DNA of 64,000 bases, from the NCBI RefSeq assembly GCF_003987175.1, contig NZ_PIPM01000002.1, positions 248,001 through 312,000 of the forward strand, in the 5' to 3' direction. The stretch comes from Aliidiomarina sanyensis (GTDB lineage Bacteria > Pseudomonadota > Gammaproteobacteria > Enterobacterales > Alteromonadaceae). The translations under genes and the position numbers were made by a program. How positions within the stretch are numbered: position 1 is the first letter of the stretch; each line of letters starts with the position of its first letter. The notes beneath the pieces were generated by a model. It was given only the letters and a program-made list of their open reading frames with translations. It did no database searches and was not told the origin of the DNA. Positions 43,586 through 52,311 of the stretch are shown in pieces.

Positions 43586-44397
43586 TACTCCTCCGATTCC
43601 ATTTGACTCCGCGCTTTTTCGGCCTTGTCCTTCTCCGCGAGCACTTCTTCGTCTTCCAGCTCAATTTTTGGCAGTTCGCTGCAAACATTACCACCCATTC
43701 GATTGATGGCATTGCACATTTCTGCAACCCGCTCGTCCAAAATATACATATGGTCGAGCATTCGGCCCATGGAAGTTGCGACGGGGTCGGGGTTATCTGC
43801 CGAAACCGCGTAAGCATCAAATCCATATTTGCGGGCGATGGCCTCGCGCTTGCCGTCTTTATCGGCCGCAGCTTTGACGGAACTTGTGGCGACGATACGG
43901 CCAGGAATCCCTACCACGGTCGCGCCAGCGGGAACATCTTTCACCACAACCGCATTCGAACCGATTCGCGCATGCTCACCAATTTGCAGCGGCCCAAGAA
44001 CCTTCGCGCCAGCACCAATCACCACACCATTGGCAAGCGTTGGATGACGCTTCCCGGCCTTCCAACTTGTTCCGCCTAGCGTAACGCCATGATAGAGCGT
44101 ACAGTCATCGCCGATTTCAGCGGTTTCTCCGATCACCACACCCATACCGTGATCGATAAAGAAACGCCGTCCAATTTTCGCGCCGGGATGGATTTCCACT
44201 CCGGTAAGCCATCGCGCGATGGTCGAAATCCAGCGGGCAAGCCACTTCAAGCGCCACTGCCAAAGACAATGACTGAACCGATGAATCCAAATCGCGTGGA
44301 GCCCCGGATAATTGGTCAACACTTCAAAGAAATGACGAGCCGCAGGGTCACGTTCGTACACGCTGGCAATATCTTCACGGATTCCGCGAAATAACAT
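43585..44397 (-). CDS. cysE: Serine O-acetyltransferase
   Basis: CysE acetylates serine with acetyl-CoA, the first step of cysteine synthesis. The 270 residues have a short N-terminal helical region and a left-handed beta-helix of hexapeptide repeats: [28 protein letters not shown] in two blocks, [23 protein letters not shown] and the GIPGRIV ending. After this comes a C-terminal extension of about 85 charged residues ending in ESEE. The start gives a short N-terminus of the EpsC type. cysK follows with overlapping stop and start. Confidence 0.93.
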   Translation of the reverse strand: MLFRGIREDIASVYERDPAARHFFEVLTNYPGLHAIWIHRFSHCLWQWRLKWLARWISTIARWLTGVEIHPGAKIGRRFFIDHGMGVVIGETAEIGDDCTLYHGVTLGGTSWKAGKRHPTLANGVVIGAGAKVLGPLQIGEHARIGSNAVVVKDVPAGATVVGIPGRIVATSSVKAAADKDGKREAIARKYGFDAYAVSADNPDPVATSMGRMLDHMYILDERVAEMCNAINRMGGNVCSELPKIELEDEEVLAEKDKAEKARSQMESEE

Positions 44398-44475
44398 AGA
44401 ACACTCTCGCTCAGCAGATGATGTTTTGCGGCAAGGCGTCTGTCGAGCCGCTCGAAATATGCTACTTTGTGGTAA

Positions 44476-44526
44476 GTATATCGTTTATCAAGGGCCTCGG
44501 TGAAGCCAAGGCTGGGAATGATATAC
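44476..44526. repeat. Nested inverted repeats between cysE and the divergent amidohydrolase gene
   Basis: An outer perfect 7-bp dyad GTATATC (44476-44482)/GATATAC (44520-44526) encloses an inner hairpin GCCTCGG-TGAAG-CCAAGGC (44494-44512, one mismatch). The whole could fold as one 51-base structure in either transcript. It may be an operator pair or a structured leader; no known riboswitch was recognised. Confidence 0.4.
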
Positions 44527-44601
44527 GCAGCATACGGACTTACAGCCTAAACCTTAGCAAAAAAACCAGTGAAAACGCTGATACAAGCCGCCGGAGTTCC
44601 A

Positions 44602-45906
44602 ATGAAAAAAACAATCTTCGCCCTGCTTGCTGGAGCCACCTTGAGCGCAAGTTTCCTTGCCACCTCGGTCACAGCCGAAGCCGCCACCCTGATTCATGCT
44701 GGGCGTCTTATTGATGGCACCAGTAATAACCCACAACAAAACGTCACCATTCGTATTGATGGAAATGAAATCGTTGCCATTGAGCGCGGATTTTCACAAG
44801 CCAGCGAAGGCGATACGGTTGTTGATATGCGTCACGCGACTGTCATGCCCGGTTTTATCGACATGCACACGCATATCACGTCGCAACTCGAACCCGGCTC
44901 CTACATGCATCGCTTTACACTCAATGAAGCGGATATCGCGTATCGTGGTCAACATTTTGCCAATATCACCTTGCAAGCAGGTTTTACAACCGTCCGCGAT
45001 CTGGGTGATTCCTTTGGTGTCAGTATTGCGCTGCGAAATGCAATCAACAACGGCTTAGTAGATGGCCCGCGTATTTTCACCTCCGGGAAATCGCTTGCCA
45101 CCACGGGGGGGCATGCAGACCCAACCAATGGATACCGTCGAGGACTGGTGGATACTCCCAGTCCAGCCGACGGCGTGCTGAATGGCCCCTATGAAGCCCG
45201 ACAAGCGGTGCGCGCGCGTTATCAAGAAGGCGCCAACGTCATCAAGCTAACGGCCACCGGAGGCGTCCTGAGTCTGGCTGATAGTGGGGACAATCCGCAG
45301 TTTATGGATGACGAGTTGGCCGCTATTGTCGCCGCCGCTCGCGATTACGGCATGAAGGTTGCCGTTCATGCCCATGGTAAGGACGGAATGGTGCGCGCAA
45401 TCAAGGCAGGTGTCGATTCGATTGAGCATGGCACCTATATGGATGACGAAGTCTTTGCACTGATGAAGGAATATGGCACTTACTATGTGCCGACCATTAC
45501 CGCCGGAAAATCAGTCGCCGAGCGTGCAGAGATCGAAGGTTACTTCCCAGCGCAGGTCCGCCCAAAAGCACGCGCTATTGGTCCCTTGATTCAAAACACC
45601 TTTAGCCGTGCTTATGCCGCAGGCGTGAAGATTGCCTTTGGCACCGATGCGAGTGTCTATGACCATGGCGAGAATGCGCGAGAGTTTGTTTACATGGTCG
45701 AAGCGGGCATGCCTCCGATTGAAGCCATTCGTTCAGCGACTTACCACGCATCTATCCTATTAGGACAAGCGGATCGACTAGGAACAATTGAGGTCGGAAA
45801 ATTAGCGGATATCGTGGCGGTAGAGGGGAATCCTCTCGACAACATTGCTTTACTTCACGACATTCACTTTGTCATGAAAGATGGGATAATTTATAAACAG
45901 CCCTGA
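44602..45906 (+). CDS. Exported amidohydrolase, Xaa-Pro/Xaa-basic dipeptidase-like
   Basis: The 434-residue precursor has a signal peptide (about 1-26) and the amidohydrolase metal set: DMHTHITS (HxH), [10 protein letters not shown] (carboxylated lysine), [10 protein letters not shown] and SIEHGTYMD (histidines), and FGTDAS (aspartate). The [10 protein letters not shown]-like loop and spacing recall the Sgx9260/Cc2672 group of exported dipeptidases and imidazolonepropionase-like enzymes; the actual substrate is not known. The ATG at 44602 is preferred because GGAG lies six bases upstream and the signal peptide begins there. It is unrelated in detail to the amidohydrolase at 33930-35291, so they are not recent duplicates. 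Confidence 0.88.
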   Translation: MKKTIFALLAGATLSASFLATSVTAEAATLIHAGRLIDGTSNNPQQNVTIRIDGNEIVAIERGFSQASEGDTVVDMRHATVMPGFIDMHTHITSQLEPGSYMHRFTLNEADIAYRGQHFANITLQAGFTTVRDLGDSFGVSIALRNAINNGLVDGPRIFTSGKSLATTGGHADPTNGYRRGLVDTPSPADGVLNGPYEARQAVRARYQEGANVIKLTATGGVLSLADSGDNPQFMDDELAAIVAAARDYGMKVAVHAHGKDGMVRAIKAGVDSIEHGTYMDDEVFALMKEYGTYYVPTITAGKSVAERAEIEGYFPAQVRPKARAIGPLIQNTFSRAYAAGVKIAFGTDASVYDHGENAREFVYMVEAGMPPIEAIRSATYHASILLGQADRLGTIEVGKLADIVAVEGNPLDNIALLHDIHFVMKDGIIYKQP

Positions 45907-45920
45907 AGGTATTCAGAGAA

Positions 45921-45958
45921 AAGCGCCCTACCTGTGAAGGTGGGGCGCTTCGTATTTT
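45921..45958. terminator. Terminator between amidohydrolase and DUF2489 gene
   Basis: AAGCGCCCTACC and GGTGGGGCGCTT form a 12-bp stem with one G-T pair and a 6-base loop, followed by CGTATTTTA on the plus strand and TTTTC on the minus. It lies between convergent genes. Confidence 0.8.
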
Positions 45959-46421
45959 ATTGTGCAGCCGATCGTTGCTCGCGTACCCACACCAATATCG
46001 TTTGCACATCGGTTTGAATACCGGCTTCCATTTCCACTTCATAGCCTTCACGCTCGCGATCCATCTTACGAATCTCTTTTTTCGGATATTCCTTGCGCGC
46101 CTCGTGCGTGGGCATGTGTTTGATGCGATCGTACATCGCATGAATCGACGGCCAACGCATTGCATAATTGGCTGTGTCAGCATCTGGAAGGTTATCGAGC
46201 AACACGGCGATTCGAATGCACCCTTCGGATAGAGGGCATTGTTCTTGTTGCATCGCTTTCGCGATCGTCTCAATACTCTCGTGCACGTAATTCAAGCGTT
46301 TGCTCTCTGCCGCTCGTGTTGCTTTGGTTTGCGCCCGCAACCGCGTCAGCAACATCCCTGCATAAATACTGAGCACAGCCACGACCGCAATCGCACAAAT
46401 AATCAGAATCCACATGAACAA
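45957..46421 (-). CDS. DUF2489 family membrane-anchored protein
   Basis: About 154 residues: one N-terminal membrane helix (about 3-26), a basic stretch, and a C-terminal domain with ESIETIAKAMQQEQCPLSEGCIRI and DREREGYEVEMEAGI, which I recognise as DUF2489. Function is unknown. The start is uncertain: AAGGAG is seven bases before a TTG at 46421 and thirteen before an ATG at 46415; I chose the TTG. It lies downstream of yihI on the same strand, a pairing common in Vibrio and Alteromonadales. Confidence 0.78.
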   Translation of the reverse strand: MFMWILIICAIAVVAVLSIYAGMLLTRLRAQTKATRAAESKRLNYVHESIETIAKAMQQEQCPLSEGCIRIAVLLDNLPDADTANYAMRWPSIHAMYDRIKHMPTHEARKEYPKKEIRKMDREREGYEVEMEAGIQTDVQTILVWVREQRSAAQ

Positions 46422-46475
46422 GGTTCTACTCCTTAGCAACCCTAAAAAGGGCGTACAGCGTTTGTATTGCGTCTG

Positions 46476-46973
46476 TTAGGACTTATCTAAGTCGGGCAAA
46501 TCCTCGTCTAGCATATCCGAGGTGTCATACTCCCAATCGTCATCATCTTCGCGATCGTCATCCTCTGCTTCAAGGTCAATTCCTAGCTCGGCTGCCAACG
46601 CTTGATAACGCTCAAGTTGGCTATCCACGTAAGCTTGATCCGTTTTATTGAGGACTTGTCCATCTTCAATACGCGCCAATAATGATTGTAGTTTTTCATC
46701 GTCCTCAATGGCCGCAAAAGCCTCGGCGGGCGTCAATGCTGCTTTTGACACTGCGAGAGGAATGGGTTTTTTACTCCCATGACGCGGATCCGTCGAACCC
46801 GGTACTTTCTGATTGGATATTTCCTTTGGCTTTACAGGAGCGAGGCGGCTTCCTGCTGGACGTCCTTTGCCTTTTGCCTTTTTAGGCGTACTTGCAACTT
46901 TGGGTACCGAGAGGCGATCAACTTTACGAGGGGCAAGGGGGCCTGATTTACGGCTTTTCTTCTGACGCGTCAT
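46476..46973 (-). CDS. yihI: Der GTPase-activating protein YihI
   Basis: YihI stimulates the GTPase Der (EngA) and so tunes late 50S ribosome assembly. The 165 residues consist of a very basic N-terminal half (KKSRKSGPLAPRK, KKAKGKGRPAGSR), a middle domain with TPAEAFAAIEDDEKLQSLLARIEDGQVL in two blocks, DQAYVDSQLERYQAL, and an acidic tail of D/E residues. This charge division is characteristic of YihI. It is transcribed away from a long non-coding gap. Confidence 0.92.
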   Translation of the reverse strand: MTRQKKSRKSGPLAPRKVDRLSVPKVASTPKKAKGKGRPAGSRLAPVKPKEISNQKVPGSTDPRHGSKKPIPLAVSKAALTPAEAFAAIEDDEKLQSLLARIEDGQVLNKTDQAYVDSQLERYQALAAELGIDLEAEDDDREDDDDWEYDTSDMLDEDLPDLDKS

Positions 46974-47820
46974 AGCGGTCCTTTCACAAGATTACTGAGT
47001 CAACGAACATGTAATGTCTATTTTAGCCTATCCCGCGGGTTGGTACGAGCCATGCGCAGTGGTTAGAAGATCAATAGGTATCCTGAGGTGGGACAGCGAA
47101 CGGAGGGTTGAGCCAACATCAAGCAATAAAAAAGGCGATGAAAATCATCGCCTTGATATGAACCCGTTGCACCCCCCAGGGTGATTTCGAGAACGATTGT
47201 CGCATTGTCCGTTATTTTTTGTTTTTCTTCCCTGTGCTTGGCCGTTTCTTTTTATCGACCTAGTTCTCTAGGTCCCTTATTCACAACGGTCAAAGTCTAT
47301 TTTTTCGCGCATTGGACGCTTTCTCAGCGTGCGGGCCCGCGCGAATGCCCTCTCCCAAAATGTTTCCGCCTCAAAAAGCGCGGATGCGTTTCTTATTATT
47401 GTTTGTTGTTATTTTTGTTTTCTTTCTTGTTTTATTGAAAAGATTTTGGGGTTTTCGATGAGTGGTTCGAAAACCGCGCCAAAATCATGAGTCCACGTTG
47501 TTCTCTCGCGCGAAACAATTTGTTAACACGTAAGATTTCCCCGCAACGTTTCCTCGCTTCCCCCTCGCGAGCCTTTATTTATAAGGCTTTTGCTCGGTAA
47601 CTCTGTTTATCACGGAGCCTAGATTACGTGATTCAGCGAGATTCGCAACAACTTTATTGATCTATAAAATCATTTTTTATTACAAAAGACGATAAAACAC
47701 AACAAAACACATAACATTTGTTATTGCAAGAACACCTCCGACGGCTCTGCTACAGGCTAGTATTCTTGGGGCGTTCGTAGCAGAATGAATTTCTCTTTCA
47801 AGAACTTCGAGGTACTTTTC
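46974..47820. other. Long non-coding gap between yihI and the DUF885 gene, with structured elements
   Basis: This interval of about 850 bases has no convincing gene. On the minus strand it contains a hairpin GGTTTTCGA/TCGAAAACC (47450-47475), GACCTAG-AGAA-CTAGGTC near 47255-47275, CACCC-TGGG-GGGTG near 47170-47185, and an intrinsic terminator at 47132-47154. No minus-strand gene exists for that terminator to serve, so a non-coding RNA ending near 47130 is possible. In E. coli the csrC RNA lies next to yihI, but GGA motifs here are no denser than expected and the CsrB/C repeat AGGATG is absent. The right part (about 47640-47760) is AT-rich and probably holds the DUF885 promoter. Confidence 0.5.
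47126..47154 (-). terminator. Orphan minus-strand intrinsic terminator
   Basis: On the minus strand AAGGCGATGA-TTT-TCATCGCCTT forms a perfect 10-bp stem followed by a T-run (TTTTTTATT). On the plus strand the stem is followed by GATATG, so it works only leftwards. No coding gene lies upstream on that strand between it and 49,710. Confidence 0.8.
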
Positions 47821-49620
47821 ATGCGTAAGTTGAGTCTGTTGAGCACAGCACTTACTGCTCTCTTGGTCCTGGCTGCTTGTCAGACCACCTCTGCACCCGA
47901 ATCAGCCCGCTCGGCTCCGTCTGCAGATCAAGCGTTTACTGACCTGGCCGATCAAGCCTGGGCTTTTAATCAGCAAAATAGTGGCCTACTAGCGCCAGGA
48001 GCACGAACTGCAGGCGCGGAAGCGCGACTTGCCGATATCAGCCCCGATACACTCGCTGCAGCGACCGAGCAGCGGAAAGCATACTACGCACAAATTACCG
48101 CAATTGCTCCGAGTCAATTGAGCGAAGAGAACCAGATTAATCGCGACATGATTTTGTACGCATTGCGCAACCAAATTTCGCGCATTGAGCACAATATGCA
48201 TTTAATGCCGCTCACGAACGAAACCGGTCCACATAATGCCATTGCACGGCTCGGTGACATGTTCCGCATTCAGAACGAGCAAGACGCACAAACTTACCTA
48301 GCGGTCCTGCGCGATATCCCGACCTGGCTTGGGCAGCAAACAGCGTACATGCGTGAAGGCGTGGCACGGGGAATCACGCAACCACAGGTGGTTTTGCGCA
48401 CCTTCCCGCAAGGCGTAGAAGCCTATGTAACCCAAGATCCGAGCGAGAGTGTGTTTTACCGTCCCATGGTGCACGCACAGCGCAATTTAAGCGACGAACA
48501 AGCCAGAGCGTTTGAAATTGAATTGCAAACGGTCATTGCCACAGTCGTCAACACGGCCCTGATGGATTTTCACGATTTCTTAGTGGAAGAATATATCCCG
48601 AACGCACGCACCGATATTGCAGCACACAATCTGCCAAATGGTGAAGCCTTCTATGCCAACCGTGTGAAACACTACACCACGCTCGATTTAAGCCCAGAAG
48701 AGATTCACCAAATTGGTCTCGAGCAGGTTGCGTTGATTCGTGCCGAGATGGAAGCGGTCATTGAGCAAGTCGGCTTTGAAGGAACATTCGCAGAGTTTAT
48801 TCACTTTTTACGAACCGATCCCCAATTCTACACAGATTCCGCCGATGAATTACTGCGCGAAGCCGCATGGATAGCCAAGCAAGCCGATGCGGTATTGCCG
48901 CGTTTGTTCTACCGGATGCCACGCACACCATACGGCGTTGCTCCTGTTCCAGCCGAGATTGCGCCGAATTACACGCAAGGGCGCTATGTTCGCCCCAGCG
49001 GAGACGATCAGCCTGGGTACTACTGGGTAAACACCTATGCGGTCGAAACGCGTCCGCTCTACGAGCTTGAAGCATTAACATTGCATGAGGGTGTTCCGGG
49101 TCACCATTTCCAAATCGCTTTGGCCATGGAAATGGAAAACGTCCCTGCGTACCGCCAATTCACATACATTTCTGCCTTCGGTGAAGGCTGGGGTCTCTAT
49201 GCGGAGTATCTTGGACTTGAGACCGGATTCTACCAAGACCCCTACAGTAACTTTGGTCGCTTGACCTACGCAATGTGGCGTGCGGCGCGTCTGGTCGTAG
49301 ATACCGGCATGCATGCGCTTGGATGGAGCCGCGACGAGGCGGTTGAATTCCTCGGGAGCAACACGGCACTTTCATTGCACAACGTCAATACTGAAATTGA
49401 CCGTTACATCAGCTGGCCTGGGCAAGCCTTGTCTTACAAACTAGGTCTACTCACCATCCAGCAGTTGCGAGCTGAGGCAGAAGAAGCGCACGGTCGCCAC
49501 TTCGACGTTCGTGAATTCCACGACGAGGTGTTGCGCAACGGCAGTGTTCCTCTTGCGACCCTTGAGCAGCAAGTTCGTGCTTACATCGAGCGCAAACGTC
49601 AAGAACTTGAAGATGCGTAA
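47821..49620 (+). CDS. DUF885 family lipoprotein (putative metallopeptidase)
   Basis: The 599-residue precursor begins with a lipoprotein signal (LVLAAC, lipidated cysteine at about 20). The DUF885 signature LHEGVPGHHFQIAL (about residues 420-433) provides HExxxHH-type zinc ligands, and EGWGLYAEYLG supplies a further glutamate. DUF885 proteins are considered zinc peptidases, but activity here is inferred. The ATG at 47821 (GAGG nine bases upstream) is the start of the lipoprotein signal; an in-frame start 12 codons earlier is less likely. A terminator follows. Confidence 0.87.
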   Translation: MRKLSLLSTALTALLVLAACQTTSAPESARSAPSADQAFTDLADQAWAFNQQNSGLLAPGARTAGAEARLADISPDTLAAATEQRKAYYAQITAIAPSQLSEENQINRDMILYALRNQISRIEHNMHLMPLTNETGPHNAIARLGDMFRIQNEQDAQTYLAVLRDIPTWLGQQTAYMREGVARGITQPQVVLRTFPQGVEAYVTQDPSESVFYRPMVHAQRNLSDEQARAFEIELQTVIATVVNTALMDFHDFLVEEYIPNARTDIAAHNLPNGEAFYANRVKHYTTLDLSPEEIHQIGLEQVALIRAEMEAVIEQVGFEGTFAEFIHFLRTDPQFYTDSADELLREAAWIAKQADAVLPRLFYRMPRTPYGVAPVPAEIAPNYTQGRYVRPSGDDQPGYYWVNTYAVETRPLYELEALTLHEGVPGHHFQIALAMEMENVPAYRQFTYISAFGEGWGLYAEYLGLETGFYQDPYSNFGRLTYAMWRAARLVVDTGMHALGWSRDEAVEFLGSNTALSLHNVNTEIDRYISWPGQALSYKLGLLTIQQLRAEAEEAHGRHFDVREFHDEVLRNGSVPLATLEQQVRAYIERKRQELEDA

Positions 49621-49656
49621 CGCCGGCTTAAGGTAAAGCAAGCGACGAAGCGCAAT

Positions 49657-49690
49657 AAAAAAGGTCGGCATCTGCATGCCGACCTTTTTC
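49657..49690. terminator. Bidirectional terminator between DUF885 and EamA genes
   Basis: AAAAAAGGTCGGCAT-CTGC-ATGCCGACCTTTTT has a perfect stem with A-run and T-run, between converging genes. Confidence 0.93.
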
Positions 49691-49709
49691 ATTTCTGATT
49701 CAGAAGCCG

Positions 49710-50657
49710 TTACTTAACTGTTCTTTCCTGTCCAGGTTGTTGTCCCGGCTCACTCGCGACCGGCGTCACTCCCGCGGTTGCGAGTGTCTTCCGATTCGCG
49801 AGCCAGACACCCAATAGAATCAGTCCCATTCCGGTAATTTGCCAAACCCCAATCATTTCGCCATCCAAAACGCCAAGCGTCATTGCGACGACCGGGATCA
49901 AATACGTCACCGAGCTGGCAAACACAGTACTCGCAACCTGCACAAGATGATTAAATAAAATGAGGGCCAAAGCAGTACCGACCACCCCAAGAATAATCAC
50001 AGCAACCAGTGAACCCCATGCTTGCGCATCGGTAAGTTTTGGCATGATCTCCGCAGGCCCGAGGAGATACAAGCAAGCAACCGGCAAGACCATCAAAAGT
50101 GAAACACCGGTAATAGTGAGCGGACTTTGGTCCGGCAAAAATGTCCGAATTAAGTTGACGTTCGCGCCGTAACAGACGGTCGCAATCACAACAAACAAAG
50201 CATAGCCATTCAAGGCGAGCTCTCCAGACGCATTCATTAGCACAAGCAACAAGGTTCCAAAGAACCCAACGAAGAGACCTACGACCGTTGGGCCGGTCAC
50301 GACTTGGCGGAAAATCAGCGCACCAATAATCAGGGTGAACAACGGTGTCAACGCATTCAAAGCGCCCGTTACACCGCTATCAATTTGCGTTTGCGCCAAG
50401 GCAAATAGGAATGCAGGTAATAAACTACCGGTCATTCCAACCGAGAGCAGCACAGGCCATTGATGCTTGCGCACACGACGAATTCGAACGAGGGCGAATG
50501 GCGCTAAACAAGCGGCCGCAGCAGCTAAGCGCAAGGCGGCAACTTCCGTTGGAGTGAACGTTTGTAATCCGGTTTTAATGAGCCAAAACGAACTGCCCCA
50601 CACAAGTGCGAGCAAAAAGAGTTTCGCCCACGAGCTCAGTGGATGGGCTTGATTCAT
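49710..50657 (-). CDS. EamA/DMT-family transporter
   Basis: The 315 residues form ten membrane segments in two EamA repeats (about 10-140 and 155-290) with [16 protein letters not shown] near the start and [17 protein letters not shown] and [11 protein letters not shown] in the second repeat, typical of the YddG/RhtA-like exporter group. The C-terminal tail is short and polar. It overlaps engB by 4 bases (ATGA), so both are probably one transcript. The substrate is not known; similarity to the transporter at 9011-9925 is only at family level. Confidence 0.88.
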   Translation of the reverse strand: MNQAHPLSSWAKLFLLALVWGSSFWLIKTGLQTFTPTEVAALRLAAAAACLAPFALVRIRRVRKHQWPVLLSVGMTGSLLPAFLFALAQTQIDSGVTGALNALTPLFTLIIGALIFRQVVTGPTVVGLFVGFFGTLLLVLMNASGELALNGYALFVVIATVCYGANVNLIRTFLPDQSPLTITGVSLLMVLPVACLYLLGPAEIMPKLTDAQAWGSLVAVIILGVVGTALALILFNHLVQVASTVFASSVTYLIPVVAMTLGVLDGEMIGVWQITGMGLILLGVWLANRKTLATAGVTPVASEPGQQPGQERTVK

Positions 50658-51277
50658 GAACGCTCCGGTGCGGTCGCCTCAAACCATTGAAAGAGCACAT
50701 GCTCCATATCAGCGAGACCGCTTTTGTTAAGAGAAGAGAAAGTAATGACAGATACGTCGCCACCGAAGCCTGGGATCGCTTCTTGGACCTTCATCAGGGT
50801 TGCTTTGCGTACGCCGCTCTTCAATTTGTCTGCTTTCGTCAAAACAACGAGCACCGGGAGATCACTCGCAACCGCCCAATGAATCAATTCTTGATCCAAA
50901 TCTTTCAGCGGGTGCCGAATATCCATCAATACCACAAGGCCACGTAAACATTTGCGTGCTTGCAAATATTCCGAGAGCGCCTGCTGCCACTTGAGCTTCA
51001 TTTCAAGCGGAACCTTGGCAAACCCGTATCCGGGCAAATCAATAAGACGACGTTTTTCGTCTAGCGCGAACACGTTGATCTGTTGCGTGCGACCGGGCGT
51101 TTTACTGGTACGTGCGAGGCTTTTTTGCCGAGTCAGTACGTTGAGGGCGCTGGATTTTCCGGCATTTGAACGCCCCGCGAATGCGACCTCCATTCCCTCA
51201 TCAGCAGAGAGATGACGAATGTCGGGTGCGCTCGTCACGAACCGCGCATTTTGAAAATTCAAGATATCCTGACTCAC
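50654..51277 (-). CDS. engB: Ribosome biogenesis GTP-binding protein EngB (YihA/YsxC)
   Basis: EngB is an essential GTPase in 50S subunit assembly. The 207 residues show G1 GRSNAGKSS, the switch region [13 protein letters not shown]3 [11 protein letters not shown]4 TKADKL and a G5 region FSSLNKSG. Length matches the family. It begins 188 bases from the divergent cytochrome c4 gene. Confidence 0.96.
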   Translation of the reverse strand: MSQDILNFQNARFVTSAPDIRHLSADEGMEVAFAGRSNAGKSSALNVLTRQKSLARTSKTPGRTQQINVFALDEKRRLIDLPGYGFAKVPLEMKLKWQQALSEYLQARKCLRGLVVLMDIRHPLKDLDQELIHWAVASDLPVLVVLTKADKLKSGVRKATLMKVQEAIPGFGGDVSVITFSSLNKSGLADMEHVLFQWFEATAPERS

Positions 51278-51465
51278 ACTAAGCCTCGATTACACAAAAA
51301 GGACGCACATTATGACGGATCTATGCCCGATCTCCAAACACAGATCCTGCATTCAGACGTTTCATCACGCGCAGAATCGTGTAAAATAGCGTCTGAAATT
51401 TTTAATATTCTCAGCCAAAATTTTCCGGGCAGCTAAGCCCAACCGAAGACTAGAGAAGAGAGATC

Positions 51466-52107
51466 ATGAAAAAACTCGCGATTCTATGTGGTTTTGTGTT
51501 GTTCGCCAGTGGCGCAGCGTTCGCGTCTGAGTCTGATCGCCTGGTGGGCGATGCTGAAGCCGGACAAGAAAAAGCAGCCGTCTGTGCGGCTTGTCACGGT
51601 CCGACCGGAAACAGCCCGTCGGGTGATTTCCCGAACATCGCTGGGCAAGGCAAAAAGTACCTTGTAAAGCAATTAAAAGACTATCAACTCGGCAATGAGA
51701 CCGATGGTGAGCGCGGGCGCTACCACATGTTGATGGCAGACCAAGTCCGAAATTTGAGCGCACAAGACATTTATGACTTGGCGGCATTTTACGCGGCACA
51801 AGAACACGAAGTGGGTAGCACACCAGAGGACGTCATCGAAGAAGGCCGTCGGCTGTGGCTTGGTGGCGATGTTGATCGCGGAATTACGGCGTGTGCAGCA
51901 TGCCATGGTCCAAGCGGTCTTGGTATGAGTCTGGCGACCTTCCCATTAGTCAGTGGCCAGCATCCAGAATACACGCGCGCGCAACTCGAAGCGTTCCGCT
52001 CAGGTGAACGTGCGAACGATCCAAACGGCATGATGCGGGATATCGCAGTCAAGCTGACCGATCGCGACATCGAAGTACTTTCGCAGTTTATCCGCGGATT
52101 GTACTAA
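51466..52107 (+). CDS. Dihaem cytochrome c4
   Basis: Cytochrome c4 is a periplasmic or membrane-associated electron donor to cytochrome oxidases. The 213-residue precursor has a signal peptide (about 1-20) and two class I c-domains, each with a CAACH haem site (about 41-45 and 145-149); the methionine ligands probably fall in the YHMLMADQ and MMRDIA regions. AGAGAAGAGAG precedes the ATG. A TAAAAT at 51382-51387 may be the -10 of its promoter. The order engB-cyt c4-polA is the same as in Pseudomonas. Confidence 0.94.
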   Translation: MKKLAILCGFVLFASGAAFASESDRLVGDAEAGQEKAAVCAACHGPTGNSPSGDFPNIAGQGKKYLVKQLKDYQLGNETDGERGRYHMLMADQVRNLSAQDIYDLAAFYAAQEHEVGSTPEDVIEEGRRLWLGGDVDRGITACAACHGPSGLGMSLATFPLVSGQHPEYTRAQLEAFRSGERANDPNGMMRDIAVKLTDRDIEVLSQFIRGLY

Positions 52108-52135
52108 CGCAGCAGGCGCTAAGGCTGCAACAAAG

Positions 52136-52160
52136 AACCCGGCTTTCGCCGGGTTTTTTT
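52136..52160 (+). terminator. Terminator of cytochrome c4 gene
   Basis: AACCCGGC-TTTC-GCCGGGTTTTTTT, a perfect stem with a T-run, 28 bases after the stop. Confidence 0.94.
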
Positions 52161-52185
52161 ATGGTTGAAACAATCACGCATGCAT

Positions 52186-52210
52186 AAAAAGCCCCGGCAA
52201 AAGCCGGGGC
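52186..52210 (-). terminator. Minus-strand terminator of the polA-side transcript
   Basis: GCCCCGGC/GCCGGGGC, an 8-bp all-GC stem with a 4-base loop, followed on the minus strand by TTTTTA. It ends the candidate small RNA and any read-through from polA. Confidence 0.92.
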
Positions 52211-52276
52211 AAAAGTGATGTCCAGGGAAAACATCTTAGGAGAGAGCGCATTGCGCTCACTAAGTCAGAGTCTCCC
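52186..52276 (-). ncRNA. Candidate small RNA downstream of polA (Spot 42/ErsA position)
   Basis: On the minus strand the roughly 91-base stretch starting at GGGAGAC (52276) folds into three modules. The first is a 5' stem-loop with GAGCGC-AAT-GCGCTC (52258-52244) inside an outer GGAGA/TCTCC pairing. The second is a small hairpin GATGT/ACATC with TTTCCCTGG in the loop. The third is a strong terminator GCCCCGGC-TTTT-GCCGGGGC plus TTTTTA. TTGACG (52308-52303) stands at a suitable -35 distance, though the -10 is poor. Spot 42 (enterics, Vibrio) and ErsA (Pseudomonas) are small RNAs in this same polA-engB interval. The sequence is not Spot 42; the position and shape are the evidence. It may alternatively be only the 3' UTR of polA. 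Confidence 0.6.
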
Positions 52277-52311
52277 TTTACAAAAAAGTTCGGTTAAAAT
52301 TTCGTCAATTA

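Noticed and set aside
47181-47438. Plus-strand open frame of 85 residues in the yihI-DUF885 gap
   Set aside because: No ribosome site, odd composition (runs of F, S and L at the end), overlaps the hairpins, and I recognise no family. More likely non-coding DNA.
46974-47820. CsrB/CsrC-type RNA identity for the yihI gap
   Set aside because: Position next to yihI fits csrC, but about nine GGA triplets in 480 bases on the minus strand is near the chance number, and the AGGATG hairpin-loop repeats of CsrB/C are absent.
52186-52276. Direct identification of the polA-downstream element as Spot 42
   Set aside because: The conserved Spot 42 5' sequence and its unpaired regions are not found; only position and terminator agree.
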